Assembly (NCBI RefSeq): GCF_002286975.1
Contig: NZ_NSKB01000004.1
Location: 434,001 to 498,000 of the forward strand
Direction: 5' to 3'
DNA length: 64,000 bases
From: Halomonas salipaludis
GTDB lineage: Bacteria > Pseudomonadota > Gammaproteobacteria > Pseudomonadales > Halomonadaceae
How positions within the stretch are numbered: the first letter of the stretch is position 1; each line of letters starts with the position of its first letter. Positions 17,409 to 27,404 of the stretch are shown here, in pieces. The notes under the pieces were generated by a model, which worked only from the letters and a program-made list of their open reading frames with translations, ran no database searches and was not told the DNA's origin. Position numbers and translations under genes: made by a program.

Positions 17409-18347
17409 ATGAAGATCAGCAACATCGCATCGCACGTTCGCCAAGCCGCTCTTATAACCGCTTGCGGGGCTGCCCTGGTTACTGGTACCGCAGCGGCCGA
17501 CGAGCACACTCTGACCATCGGCATGTCCTTTCAGGAGCTCAACAACGAGTACTTCGTTACCATGCAGGAGGCCCTCGAGACCGCCGCCGCGAGCCTAGGG
17601 GCTGAAGTGATCGTCACTGATGCACGCCACGATGTCTCCAAACAGGTCAGCGATGTCGAGGACATGATCCAGCGAGGTATCGACATCCTGCTGCTCAATC
17701 CCGCCGACTCCGTAGGGGTTGAAACAGCAGTATTATCTGCCAAGGAAGCCGGCGTCACCACGGTTGCGATCGATGCTCAGGCCGAGGGCCCTGTGGACGG
17801 CTTCGTGGGTTCCAAAAACTATGATGCCGGCTACCTGGCCTGCGAGTACATGGCCGAGCAACTCGGCGGTGAAGGTCAGGTGGCCCTGCTGGACGGCATT
17901 CCGGTCGTGCCGATCCTGCAACGTATCGAAGGCTGCACCGACGCGCTTGATCAATATGAGGGTATCGAGATCGTCACCAAACAGAATGGTCGTCAGGAGC
18001 GTACCCATGCCATGACGGTGACCGAGAACATCATCCAGGCCAATCCAGATCTCAATGGTCTCTTCAGCGTCAACGATATCGGCTCCCTGGGTGCCCTGAT
18101 TGCCATCGAATCCAGTGGCCAGGACATCAAGCTGGTCAGCGTCGACGGTCACCCCGAGGCCGTTGCCGAGATCCAGAAAGCCGATTCGCCATTCATCGCC
18201 ACCTCGGCGCAATATCCCGCCGACATGGTGCGTGTGGGCCTCGGCCTGGCGCTGGCCAAGCACTGGGGTGCCGAAACTGCCCCTGCTGAAATTCCCATCG
18301 ACGTACAACTGATCGACCGCGACAGGGCCGCCGATTTCAGCTGGTAA
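17409..18347 (+). CDS. Pentitol ABC importer binding protein (RbsB-like)
   Basis: Periplasmic sugar-binding protein of the Peripla_BP_4/RbsB class, 312 residues. A signal peptide of about 30 residues ends near GTAAADE. The mature part starts LTIGMSFQELNNEYFV, contains the hinge-type GIDILLLNPADS and VAIDAQAEG, and ends with a domain holding VSVDGHPEAV. It belongs to the CUT2 importer class with the two genes that follow. Co-operonic ribitol/xylulose enzymes suggest a pentitol ligand (ribitol, xylitol or arabitol); ribose itself cannot be excluded. Confidence 0.87.
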   Translation: MKISNIASHVRQAALITACGAALVTGTAAADEHTLTIGMSFQELNNEYFVTMQEALETAAASLGAEVIVTDARHDVSKQVSDVEDMIQRGIDILLLNPADSVGVETAVLSAKEAGVTTVAIDAQAEGPVDGFVGSKNYDAGYLACEYMAEQLGGEGQVALLDGIPVVPILQRIEGCTDALDQYEGIEIVTKQNGRQERTHAMTVTENIIQANPDLNGLFSVNDIGSLGALIAIESSGQDIKLVSVDGHPEAVAEIQKADSPFIATSAQYPADMVRVGLGLALAKHWGAETAPAEIPIDVQLIDRDRAADFSW

Positions 18348-18368
18348 CCCTCCCACAGACGATGATGA

Positions 18369-18396
18369 CGTGTGCCGCCCCAGCTGGCGGCACACG
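18369..18396 (+). promoter_or_regulatory. Strong intercistronic hairpin after the pentitol binding-protein gene
   Basis: CGTGTGCCGCC and GGCGGCACACG form a perfect 11-bp stem with a CCAGCT loop, starting 21 bases after the binding-protein stop and ending 11 bases before the ATPase ATG. It lies just upstream of the AGGG ribosome binding site. It probably protects the upstream message or lowers distal expression. Confidence 0.65.
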
Positions 18397-18407
18397 AGGG
18401 TATCCCC

Positions 18408-19910
18408 ATGACGCCATTACTTTCCCTGAAACACATCTCGAAGTCGTTTCCTGGGGTGAGGGCCCTCAAGGATGTATCGCTAGATGTCCACGCGGGCGAG
18501 GTACATGCTCTGCTCGGCGAAAACGGCGCTGGCAAGTCGACCCTGATGAAGATCCTCTGCGGAATCTACCGACAGGATGAAGGAGAGATCAGCATCAACG
18601 GCGAGGCATGCCATTTCCATGGCTATCAGGACGCTATCGACGCGGGTATCGGAATTATCTTCCAGGAGTTTAGCCTGATCCCCGATCTGGACGCCGTGGA
18701 TAATATCTTTCTTGGGCGCGAATTGCGTAATAGGTTCGGGCTTCGAGACCGGCGTAGTATGATCGCCGAGGCTCAGCACCTGTTTGACCGCCTCAAGGTC
18801 TCGATCCCCCTGGACCGTCCCATCGTCGATTTGAGTGTCGCCGACCAGCAGTTTATCGAGATCGCCAAGGCCCTGTCGCTAAAGGCGCGCATCCTGGTCC
18901 TCGATGAGCCGACAGCCACTCTCACACCAAGCGAAGCCGATCACCTGTTCACCATCATGCGAAAACTGCGCGAACAGCAGGTCGGCATGGTATTCATCTC
19001 CCACCACATGGAAGAGATATTCACCATCTGCGATCGTGTCACCGTGATGCGTGACGGTGAGAAAGTCCACGACTGCGATGTCGCCTCAACCACCCCCGAC
19101 GACCTGATCGAGAAAATGGTCGGCCGCCGCGTCGAGAACCTCTATCCCCAACAGCGCTGCGATGCCGACTACGACGATGTGGTGCTGGACATTGAGTCCC
19201 TGCGCCTTGATGCCAATGGGCCCGAACACTCATTGAAGCTCCACCGCGGCGAGATCCTTGGTTTTGCCGGCCTGGTGGGGTCTGGTCGAACGGAACTGGC
19301 CATGGGGCTGATCGGTGCGACGCGTCCTGTGCATGCCAAGGTCCGTATGGAGGGCAAGCCTGCCAAGCTCCGCCACCCCGCCACCGCCCTGAAGCAGGGG
19401 ATCGGCCTGCTGCCGGAAAGCCGCAAGATCCAGGGACTGATCCTGCCGTTCTCGTGTCGCGACAACATCTCGTTGAACAACCTGACGCAGTTTCAGGGTG
19501 CCTTGCCGCTGATCAAGCGCCGCCAGGAGTCTAGTACGGCCGCCGCTCTGATGGGGGCTGTCCGCGTCAAGGCCCCCAGCCCCGAGACGCCGGTCGGCGA
19601 CCTCAGCGGTGGCAACCAGCAGAAGGTAGTCATCGCCCGCTGGCTGGGCCATCAGTGCAAAGTACTAATTTTCGATGAGCCCACCCGCGGCATTGACGTC
19701 GGTGCCAAGTCAGAGATCTACGCCCTGATGAAGGAGCTCACCGCCCGCGGCGTGTCGATCATCATGATCTCATCCGAGCTCCCGGAAATCCTTGGCCTGT
19801 GCGATCGCGCGGCGGTCTTCTACCAGGGCCGTATTGCCGCCGAACTGCAAGGCGACGATCTCACTTCACAATCCATCATGCATCACGCCACGGGGGGACT
19901 CAGCACATGA
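18408..19910 (+). CDS. Pentitol ABC importer ATPase (RbsA-like, double cassette)
   Basis: 500-residue fused double ATPase of the CUT2 class; E. coli RbsA has 501. The first cassette has GENGAGKST and a Walker B of [10 protein letters not shown] but a degenerate signature. The second has a degenerate Walker A (GLVGSGRTE), signature [14 protein letters not shown] and Walker [14 protein letters not shown]. This asymmetry is normal for RbsA. The ATG follows an AGGG; a GTG at 18372 would place the start inside the hairpin and is rejected. The stop overlaps the permease start (ATGA). Confidence 0.93.
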   Translation: MTPLLSLKHISKSFPGVRALKDVSLDVHAGEVHALLGENGAGKSTLMKILCGIYRQDEGEISINGEACHFHGYQDAIDAGIGIIFQEFSLIPDLDAVDNIFLGRELRNRFGLRDRRSMIAEAQHLFDRLKVSIPLDRPIVDLSVADQQFIEIAKALSLKARILVLDEPTATLTPSEADHLFTIMRKLREQQVGMVFISHHMEEIFTICDRVTVMRDGEKVHDCDVASTTPDDLIEKMVGRRVENLYPQQRCDADYDDVVLDIESLRLDANGPEHSLKLHRGEILGFAGLVGSGRTELAMGLIGATRPVHAKVRMEGKPAKLRHPATALKQGIGLLPESRKIQGLILPFSCRDNISLNNLTQFQGALPLIKRRQESSTAAALMGAVRVKAPSPETPVGDLSGGNQQKVVIARWLGHQCKVLIFDEPTRGIDVGAKSEIYALMKELTARGVSIIMISSELPEILGLCDRAAVFYQGRIAAELQGDDLTSQSIMHHATGGLST

Positions 19911-20887
19911 GCCAGTTCGACTCAACGCCCGGCATCACCCGTCGGTCCAGCAAGGATCGACTGGCTAGCTGGCGCCGTACCCCGATCTTCTACCCGCTGA
20001 TCGGTTTCATTGTCGTCTTCATTGCCATGGCGATCATCAACGACAACTTTCTGACCGCGAGTAACCAAGTCAATCTGGCGCGCCAGACGTCGATCATCGC
20101 CATCATCGCGGTGGGGATGAGTCTGGCCATCCTCACCGGCGGCATCGACCTCTCGGTGGGACCGGTAATGGCCTTGTCGGGCACGGTCATGGCAGGACTG
20201 ATGGTGGCCGGGGTTCCACCGTCGCTGGCCATCTTGCTGGGCATATTGGTAGGGGCAGGTTTCGGGGCCTTCAATGGCTTTTTCGTCGCTTTCGCCGGCA
20301 TGCCACCCATCATCGTCACCCTGGCCACCATGGGGATCGCCCGCGGGCTTGGCTTGATCTACACCGGTGGCTATCCGATTTCCGGCCTGCCTCCGGAATT
20401 TGCCTTCTTCGGCCGCGGCAGCCTAGCCGGCATCGAAACACCGATCCTGATCATGATCGGCGTCTACGCACTCGGCTTTGTGCTGCTCCACCATACTGCG
20501 ACCGGACGCTACCTGTATGCCATCGGCGGTAATGAGGAGGCGACTCGACTGTCCGGCATCCGCGTCTCCCGCTACAAGCTGCTGGTCTACACCCTCAGTG
20601 GCACGACCGCAGCCATTGCCGGGTTGATCCTGACTTCACGATTGATGAGCGGCCAGCCCAACGCCGGGGTCGGCTTCGAACTCGATGCCATCGCCGCCGT
20701 GGTGCTAGGCGGCGCCGCTATCACAGGTGGGCGAGGAATGATTCTCGGCACCCTGATCGGTGCCCTACTGCTCGGCGTTCTCAACAACGGTCTCAACCTG
20801 ATGGGTGTGTCGCCCTACCTCCAGAACGTCATCAAGGGCCTGATCATCCTGCTGGCGATCTACATTAGCCGCAAGCGCACCCCCTGA
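19907..20887 (+). CDS. Pentitol ABC importer permease (RbsC-like)
   Basis: 326-residue CUT2 permease with about eight to ten membrane segments. It has the signature stretches [15 protein letters not shown] near the second segment and the conserved cytoplasmic loop [15 protein letters not shown]. The C-terminal region with [13 protein letters not shown] is also typical of RbsC/XylH. Translation is coupled to the ATPase by ATGA. The subunit is expected to form a homodimeric channel. Confidence 0.92.
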   Translation: MSQFDSTPGITRRSSKDRLASWRRTPIFYPLIGFIVVFIAMAIINDNFLTASNQVNLARQTSIIAIIAVGMSLAILTGGIDLSVGPVMALSGTVMAGLMVAGVPPSLAILLGILVGAGFGAFNGFFVAFAGMPPIIVTLATMGIARGLGLIYTGGYPISGLPPEFAFFGRGSLAGIETPILIMIGVYALGFVLLHHTATGRYLYAIGGNEEATRLSGIRVSRYKLLVYTLSGTTAAIAGLILTSRLMSGQPNAGVGFELDAIAAVVLGGAAITGGRGMILGTLIGALLLGVLNNGLNLMGVSPYLQNVIKGLIILLAIYISRKRTP

Positions 20888-20940
20888 GCCCCGCCAAGCG
20901 CTTCGGCGCGGTTACCCCACGCCGAAAAGAGGAGAACCGT

Positions 20941-22482
20941 ATGGAAACCGTCATCGGTATCGATATCGGCACCCAAAGTACCAAGGCCCTGGTGATCGAT
21001 GGCCAGGGTCGGATCCTGGCCGAGCATAGCCAGGGCTACCGGGTCGACACCCCTCGCCCATTATGGGCTGAGCAGTGGCCAGACACATGGTGGCAGGCCG
21101 TGCTCGTCTGCCTGCGTCGCTGCCTGGACGCTCCCGGGGTCGATCCCCGAAGTGTCAAAGGGCTGTGCGTCAGCAGCCTCTACGGCGGCTCGGGCATCCC
21201 GGTCGACGCCGAGATAACTCCCCTTCATCCCTGCCTGATCTGGATGGACCGACGGGCCGAGGCTCAGGTCCAGTGGGTGAAGGAGCATATCGACCTGGAC
21301 CGACTGGGAGACATCACCGGCAACGGGGTGGACAGCTACTACGGCTTTACCAAGATGATGTGGCTCAAGGCCGAGCACCCTGAAGTCTGGGAGCGAACCC
21401 GCTATTTGCTGCCGCCGAATAGCTACATCAACTATCGCCTGAGCGGCGAGATCGCCATCGACCACAGCTCCGCCGGCAACATCGGCGGCATCTACGACCT
21501 GGCAGCACGTACCTGGTCGACGGAAATGATCAACGCCCTGGGGCTCGACCACGACAGGCTCCCGAATCGACTGGTGGACTCAGGGGCGGTCGTCGGAGGC
21601 CTACTGCCGTCTGTGGCCGGATCACTGGGACTGCACAGCGGCATTCCCGTGGTCGCCGGTGGTGTCGATGCGGCAATGGCGACGCTGGCGGCGGGGGCTA
21701 CCCGACCCGGCAATCACGTCGCCATGATCGGCACCAGCATGTGCTGGGGGGTGATCAACCAGCGCGTCGATGTCGGCCAAGGCTTGATCAGCATGCCGCA
21801 TGTGCTGAACAGCGACCGCGACCTCTACACCTTCGGCGGCGCCCTGACCGCAGGGGCCTCGGTCAGTTGGTATGTCGATACCTTCTGTGACGAGGATAAG
21901 GCGGCCGCTGGCGAGCGTGGCAACGCCTTCGAACGCCTCGAACCGCCAGCCCGCGAGCTCCCCCCGGGGGCCGATGGCCTGCTCTTCCTGCCCTACCTGA
22001 TGGGTGAGCGCAGTCCAGTATGGGACGCCAAAGCCAGCGCCGGCTTCATCGGCCTCAGTCTCCATCACCGTCGCCATCACCTGTATCGTGCCGTGCTGGA
22101 AGGCGTCACTTTCGCCCTGCGGCACAACATGGAGGCGGGCACTCAACAGGGCGTGACACTGGACGACCATCTCATCGTGGTCGGCGGTGCCACCCAGTCA
22201 GACCTGTGGATGCAGATTATCGCCGACGTGACCCGTATGCCGGTCTATACCTATCGCGAGAACGTGGAGGCGGCCCTGGGCGCTGCCCTGCTTGCTGGGC
22301 AGGCCGCTGGCCTTATCGATCTAGCCCAACCCCTGCAGCATGGCACTCTGATTGAGCGCTGCATGCCGTCTGAAGATGCAGCGCGACGTTACGACGAACT
22401 CTTCGACCTGTATTGCCAACTCTACCCGACGCTCAAGCCGATCATGCATCGGCTCAATGCCAATCACACATCGAGCGAGTGA
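20941..22482 (+). CDS. FGGY-family pentulose kinase
   Basis: 513-residue FGGY kinase. The N-terminus reads IGIDIGTQSTKALVID, and the centre has GGVDAAMATLAAGATRPG. The C-terminal ATP site shows VVGGATQSDLWMQIIAD. By context it should phosphorylate D-ribulose from ribitol or a xylulose. At the substrate loop it reads CVSSLYGGSGIPVD, neither the TCSLV motif of D-ribulokinases nor the GQQHGLV of the xylulokinase encoded at 3604-5097, so specificity is open. GAGGAG precedes the ATG. Its sequence is clearly different from the other FGGY kinase in this window. Confidence 0.85.
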   Translation: METVIGIDIGTQSTKALVIDGQGRILAEHSQGYRVDTPRPLWAEQWPDTWWQAVLVCLRRCLDAPGVDPRSVKGLCVSSLYGGSGIPVDAEITPLHPCLIWMDRRAEAQVQWVKEHIDLDRLGDITGNGVDSYYGFTKMMWLKAEHPEVWERTRYLLPPNSYINYRLSGEIAIDHSSAGNIGGIYDLAARTWSTEMINALGLDHDRLPNRLVDSGAVVGGLLPSVAGSLGLHSGIPVVAGGVDAAMATLAAGATRPGNHVAMIGTSMCWGVINQRVDVGQGLISMPHVLNSDRDLYTFGGALTAGASVSWYVDTFCDEDKAAAGERGNAFERLEPPARELPPGADGLLFLPYLMGERSPVWDAKASAGFIGLSLHHRRHHLYRAVLEGVTFALRHNMEAGTQQGVTLDDHLIVVGGATQSDLWMQIIADVTRMPVYTYRENVEAALGAALLAGQAAGLIDLAQPLQHGTLIERCMPSEDAARRYDELFDLYCQLYPTLKPIMHRLNANHTSSE

Positions 22483-22491
22483 CGCCACATC

Positions 22492-23223
22492 ATGAATTTC
22501 GAACTCCACAACCAACGCATCCTCGTTACGGGGGCGACCAGCGGCATCGGTCTCGAGATCGCACGGTCTCTCGCCGAGCTCGGTGCCGAGCTGGTGCTAT
22601 TCGGTCGCAACCGGGACAAGCTCGCCGAACTCGAGCAAGAGCTGGAGGCGCGCACCCAGGCCGTCGACATCACCGATGAGGCCGCGGTTGTCGCGGCCTT
22701 CGTCGAGATGCCCGTCCTCGATGGCCTGGTCAATTGTGCCGGCATCTCGATCCTCGACGATGTCTTGGACATCCAGGCGAATGACCTCGAGAACATCATG
22801 GCCACCAACGTCACCGCCAGTGCCGTAGTGGCACGAGAAGCGGCCCGACACATGATCGCGCACGGCCGCCAGGGCAGCATCGTCAACGTCTCCAGCCAAG
22901 CAGCCATGGCCGCTCTACCCGGCCACCTCGGTTATTGCGCGTCCAAGGCGGCCATGGATGCCATGACTCGCGTGCTATGCCTCGAGCTGGGCCCCAAGGG
23001 CATCCGCGTCAATAGCGTCAACCCGACGGTGACCCTGACTCCCATGGCTGAACGCGCCTGGGCGGATCCCGCCAAACGCGACCCGATGCTGGCTGCCATT
23101 CCCCTGGGACGCTTCGCCACCCCCCGGGAAGTCGCCCTGCCGGTGGCCTTCCTGCTGAGCCCAGCCGCGTCGATGATCAGCGGCGCCTGCCTGCCGATCG
23201 ATGGTGGCTTCACGTCTCACTAA
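22492..23223 (+). CDS. SDR resembling L-xylulose reductase (DCXR-like)
   Basis: SDR of 243 residues: TGATSGIGLEIA cofactor loop, NCAGISILDD, VNVSSQAAMAALPGH, YCASK and a C-terminal block with INPTV-like SVNPTVTLTPMAERAW, IPLGRFA and ACLPIDGGF. This C-terminal block is very like dicarbonyl/L-xylulose reductases, which interconvert L-xylulose and xylitol with NADP. Here it may instead oxidise a pentitol. Together with RbtD it gives the locus two pentitol-level dehydrogenases. Direction and cofactor are inferred only from family resemblance. Confidence 0.82.
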   Translation: MNFELHNQRILVTGATSGIGLEIARSLAELGAELVLFGRNRDKLAELEQELEARTQAVDITDEAAVVAAFVEMPVLDGLVNCAGISILDDVLDIQANDLENIMATNVTASAVVAREAARHMIAHGRQGSIVNVSSQAAMAALPGHLGYCASKAAMDAMTRVLCLELGPKGIRVNSVNPTVTLTPMAERAWADPAKRDPMLAAIPLGRFATPREVALPVAFLLSPAASMISGACLPIDGGFTSH

Positions 23224-23248
23224 CCGCTGTCTTCCAAAGGAACCTGAC

Positions 23249-23290
23249 ATGTACCTTGCCGACCACTCATGCGAGGGAGATACGCCATGA
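23249..23290 (+). CDS. 13-codon leader ORF coupled to transaldolase
   Basis: ATG at 23249 opens a frame of 13 codons (MYLADHSCEGDTP) that ends in a TGA overlapping the transaldolase ATG as ATGA. AAAGGA lies eight bases before it. It could couple translation or be chance; no similar peptide is known to me. Confidence 0.3.
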   Translation: MYLADHSCEGDTP

Positions 23291-24240
23291 CCCAACGACT
23301 CGACGCCCTTCGGCAGCACTCCCTGGTGGTCGCCGATACTGGCGACCTTGAGGCCATCCAACGCTATCAACCCCATGATGCCACCACCAACCCCTCGCTA
23401 ATCCTCAAGGCTTTCGAGCTGCCGGGCTACCAGGCACTGATCGACCAGGAACTCGCCGCGGTCAAGTCCAAGAGCGGCGAGCGGCGGGAAGAGCATGCCG
23501 TGGAGCGTCTCGCCGTGGCCATGGGCAGCGAGATCGCCAAGCTAGTGCCCGGCCGTGTGTCCACTGAGGTATCCGCCAAGCTGTCCTTTGACACCCAGGC
23601 CAGTATTCGCAAGGCTTACGAACTGATCGAGCTCTACGAGCAACGCGGCGTGGCCAAGGAACGAGTACTGATCAAGCTGGCGTCGACCTGGGAAGGCATC
23701 TGCGCCGCCGAGGTTCTGGAGAAAGGAGGCATCAACTGCAACTTGACTCTACTGTTCAGCGATGCCCAGGCTCAGGCTTGTTTCGATGCCGGCGCTTTCC
23801 TCGTCTCGCCGTTCGTCGGCCGTGTCACCGACTGGTACAAGAAGGAGACTGGCCAGGATTTTACCCCCGAGAACGACCCCGGCGTACAGTTCGTGCGCGG
23901 CGTCTGCGAACGGGTCAGCCAGGGTGGCTACGACACCGTGGTGATGGGGGCGAGCTTCCGCACCGCGAACCAGGTGCTGGCACTCGCCGGCTGCCCCCGA
24001 CTGACCATCTCGCCAGCGCTGCTGGAGGAACTGGCCACCACACCGGGCGCGGTGGAACCCAAGGTGCTGATGACACGCAACGGCGGCCCGCGCCCTGCCC
24101 CACTCTCCGAGTCCGCCTTCCGCTGGGGCCACAACCAGGATGCCATGGCCAACGACAAGCTGGCCGAGGGCATTCGTCGATTCGCCGATGATCAGGACCG
24201 CCTGGAAGAACTGATCGCCGACCGATTGGCGACGCTCTGA
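23287..24240 (+). CDS. tal: Transaldolase, pentitol-operon paralogue
   Basis: 317 residues, exactly TalB length. It has DATTNPSL near the N-terminus, the Schiff-base lysine in [20 protein letters not shown] and [13 protein letters not shown]. It is about 78% identical by eye to the transaldolase at 2597-3559. As last gene of the pentitol operon it would recycle pentulose 5-phosphates. The ATG at 23287 is preferred (GAGGGAG upstream), although the frame extends six codons further up. The start overlaps the stop of a 13-codon ORF. Confidence 0.95.
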   Translation: MTQRLDALRQHSLVVADTGDLEAIQRYQPHDATTNPSLILKAFELPGYQALIDQELAAVKSKSGERREEHAVERLAVAMGSEIAKLVPGRVSTEVSAKLSFDTQASIRKAYELIELYEQRGVAKERVLIKLASTWEGICAAEVLEKGGINCNLTLLFSDAQAQACFDAGAFLVSPFVGRVTDWYKKETGQDFTPENDPGVQFVRGVCERVSQGGYDTVVMGASFRTANQVLALAGCPRLTISPALLEELATTPGAVEPKVLMTRNGGPRPAPLSESAFRWGHNQDAMANDKLAEGIRRFADDQDRLEELIADRLATL

Positions 24241-24382
24241 TCTCGTAGACGGGAACCGCCAACGAGCCTCCGGCCACCCCAAGCCGGTAGTTACCCTGCG
24301 GATCGAGATCACAGTCGGCTCCAAGGCTCGATATGTGGTCACCGAGTTCGAGGTATCGATGCATGCTCCATGCTGGTGTCTA

Positions 24383-25393
24383 TCAGTCGCCGCTAGAGGA
24401 TATCAGCGTGGCGGAGATCACGACCTCACGGCCAGTGGCCGTGGGGTCCTCGATCTGTTCAAAGAGCATGCGGAACGCCTCGTGCCCTAAGCGGTAGGTG
24501 TCATGGGCAGCACAAGGCACTGATACCTCGAAGATATCGGCATAAGGCAAACGGTCAACGCCCACTACCATCACCTCATCCCGGGACACACGGGCATCAT
24601 GCAGGGCGCGCATGGCGCCCAAGGTAATCAACTGATTGAAGCCAAAAACGGCGTCGGGGAGCTTGCCCTGGCGTAGATAATCAGCCATGTCACGATAGGC
24701 TGGCTGCAGGGTGTAGTCCCCGGGGCGCTGTTCCACAGTCAGAGAGACTCCCGCCGCGTCAAAGGCTGTCTTTAGGCCGCTCAGCCGGTCTTGGGTGATA
24801 CGCGATCCACGCGGGCCCGTCAAAGCCAGCACCCGGCGAATATCCTTCTTCACCAGCAACTCACCAAGCAGACTCCCGGCAAGGCGGTTGTCCAGCACCG
24901 CACGGCTGAAATCCGGCACGTTCAAGGTGCGATCCAGCATTACCACTGGCAAGCGGGTAGCACGCAGGCGGTCGAGATACGCTGGGCGATAGTCGGCAGC
25001 GTCGGAGACGGGCGAGAGGATGATTCCAGCTACCTGATAGCTGAGCAGGGTTTCGATCGCCACTTCCTCCCGCTCCGGCGAGCCATCGGTATCGATCAGC
25101 ATGATGGTATAGTCACGCTCCTCGGCCGCACGGGAAACCGCCTTGATCACCTCACTGTAGAAGGGATTATCCACGCTAGCCGTGACCAGGCCGATCAGTT
25201 GGTTCTTGCGACTCCGGAGATGGCTGGCAAAGGCATTCGGTACGTAGCCCAGTTCCCTTGCAGCAGCCAGTATCTTCTCACGTGTCTCTGGCTTGACCTT
25301 ATCGGGTTTGTTCAAAGCACGCGACACCGTCATGTTGGTCAGGCCTACGTGCCTGGCAATATCGGTAATCGTTGCCTGGCTGCGTTTAGTCAT
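24383..25393 (-). CDS. LacI-family repressor, probable pentitol regulator
   Basis: 336-residue LacI/GalR regulator. The helix-turn-helix and hinge helix occupy the first 60 residues (ITDIARHVGLTNMTVSRALN, then EKILAAARELGYVPN). The rest is a periplasmic-binding-protein-like effector domain starting QLIGLVTASVDNPFYSE. It is convergent with the pentitol operon and probably binds the palindromes at 16381-16398 and 17314-17331, which have the central CG and length usual for LacI sites. No copy of that palindrome is seen at its own promoter, so autoregulation by that site is not indicated. Confidence 0.9.
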   Translation of the reverse strand: MTKRSQATITDIARHVGLTNMTVSRALNKPDKVKPETREKILAAARELGYVPNAFASHLRSRKNQLIGLVTASVDNPFYSEVIKAVSRAAEERDYTIMLIDTDGSPEREEVAIETLLSYQVAGIILSPVSDAADYRPAYLDRLRATRLPVVMLDRTLNVPDFSRAVLDNRLAGSLLGELLVKKDIRRVLALTGPRGSRITQDRLSGLKTAFDAAGVSLTVEQRPGDYTLQPAYRDMADYLRQGKLPDAVFGFNQLITLGAMRALHDARVSRDEVMVVGVDRLPYADIFEVSVPCAAHDTYRLGHEAFRMLFEQIEDPTATGREVVISATLISSSGD

Positions 25394-25575
25394 ATACTAC
25401 CTGTATGTCAAGACGCTAGATTGATATGGTAACTGAAAAGCTTTATTCGCGTGCTCAGTTCCGTCAGTCATCTGGTAGGTAGTGAACCTCATGGCAGTGC
25501 CGAGCAAACAACGAGGGAGACACGTAAAAGTCATAGAGCTCTTGCTCGCTCTGGCCTTATCCCAGGTGAATGAAA

Positions 25576-26532
25576 TCAGGCGAACCAGGTATCGACGATA
25601 TGCCGTGCCGCCAGCTGATCGGTGACCAGCCCCCTGAGCCAGCCACCGCGCAGCGCGGCGAGAATCGCCGGCGCCTTTTCGCGACCACCGGCCAGCGCGA
25701 CGATCGGCTGGCTGCGGAACATCTCCAACGGCAGGCTGGTGACGCGGCGGGTGATCGAACACTCGACCACCTCGCCGTCGGCGGTCATCGGCCAGCCCAG
25801 CAACTCGCCTACCGCCTGCATGCCAAGCAGTTCGTCGAGCTCGGCCTCGGAGATGAAGTGATCCTGGAACAGCGTGGCCTGTCGGTCGATCCGCCCTACC
25901 CCGATAAACGCCGCCTCGGCCTCCAGAGCGACCTGGGTGATGGCCTGGAACAGTGGCTGCTGCTGCAGCGAGGCCTTCTCCTCGACGCTGCTGGCCACCA
26001 CCGGCGAGGGTAGCAGGAAACGCTGGCCGCCAGTCTTGTCGGCCAGCACCATCACCCCGTCGTAGCGGTTGGACGAGCCGTCGCGAGCGACGTTGCCAAC
26101 CAGCGATACGAAGCGGTGCTGGGGGCGCTCGATGCGGCTCAGCGCTTCCACGGTGGCGCGTACCGAGCGGCCGGTGCCCAGCGACAGGGTCAGCGGCTCG
26201 CTACGCTCGACCAGCCGTGCCACCCGCTCGGCGCCGGCCACCGCCAGGTAGTAGGCAGCACCTTCCGGAGCACTGGCCTCGGCCGGCACCACGTCGCAGT
26301 AGTCGAGCCCAAAACGCTCGCGAATGGCACTGGCCAGTGTCATGCAGGCAGCGATAGGGTGGTCGATATGTACCTTGATCAGCCCCTCCTGGCGCGCCAG
26401 CGCCAGCAGCCGCTGCACTCCTGGGCGCGACACCCCCAGCTGGCTGGCGATCTCGTCCTGGGTGATGCCGCCTACATACGACATCCAGGCGGCGCGCGCC
26501 GCCTGATCCAGTTTCACCTCGAACTTGTCCAC
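25576..26532 (-). CDS. SorC-family sugar-binding transcriptional regulator
   Basis: 318 residues. An N-terminal helix-turn-helix (about 10-45: AWMSYVGGITQDEIASQLGV, SRPGVQRLLALARQEGLI) is followed by the sugar-phosphate-binding domain typical of SorC/DeoR-like regulators, with LSLGTGRSVRATVEAL and GVGRIDRQATLF. A GTG with GAGGG upstream is chosen; the frame remains open to 26676 without a good site. It is a candidate regulator of the hexitol operon, whose promoter carries nested GATC palindromes. It is divergent from a YdfG-like gene. The link to the hexitol operon is inference. Confidence 0.88.
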   Translation of the reverse strand: MDKFEVKLDQAARAAWMSYVGGITQDEIASQLGVSRPGVQRLLALARQEGLIKVHIDHPIAACMTLASAIRERFGLDYCDVVPAEASAPEGAAYYLAVAGAERVARLVERSEPLTLSLGTGRSVRATVEALSRIERPQHRFVSLVGNVARDGSSNRYDGVMVLADKTGGQRFLLPSPVVASSVEEKASLQQQPLFQAITQVALEAEAAFIGVGRIDRQATLFQDHFISEAELDELLGMQAVGELLGWPMTADGEVVECSITRRVTSLPLEMFRSQPIVALAGGREKAPAILAALRGGWLRGLVTDQLAARHIVDTWFA

Positions 26533-26575
26533 GGATCGATTACCCTCTAGGCCGGTGGCTGCTTTGTCGTCATGA

Positions 26576-27403
<828 letters not shown>

Positions 27404-27404
27404 C

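Noticed and set aside
24241-24382. Possible terminator between the pentitol operon and the LacI gene
   Set aside because: Only a 5-bp CCGGC/GCCGG pair with an 8-base loop was found and no T-tract, too weak to annotate.
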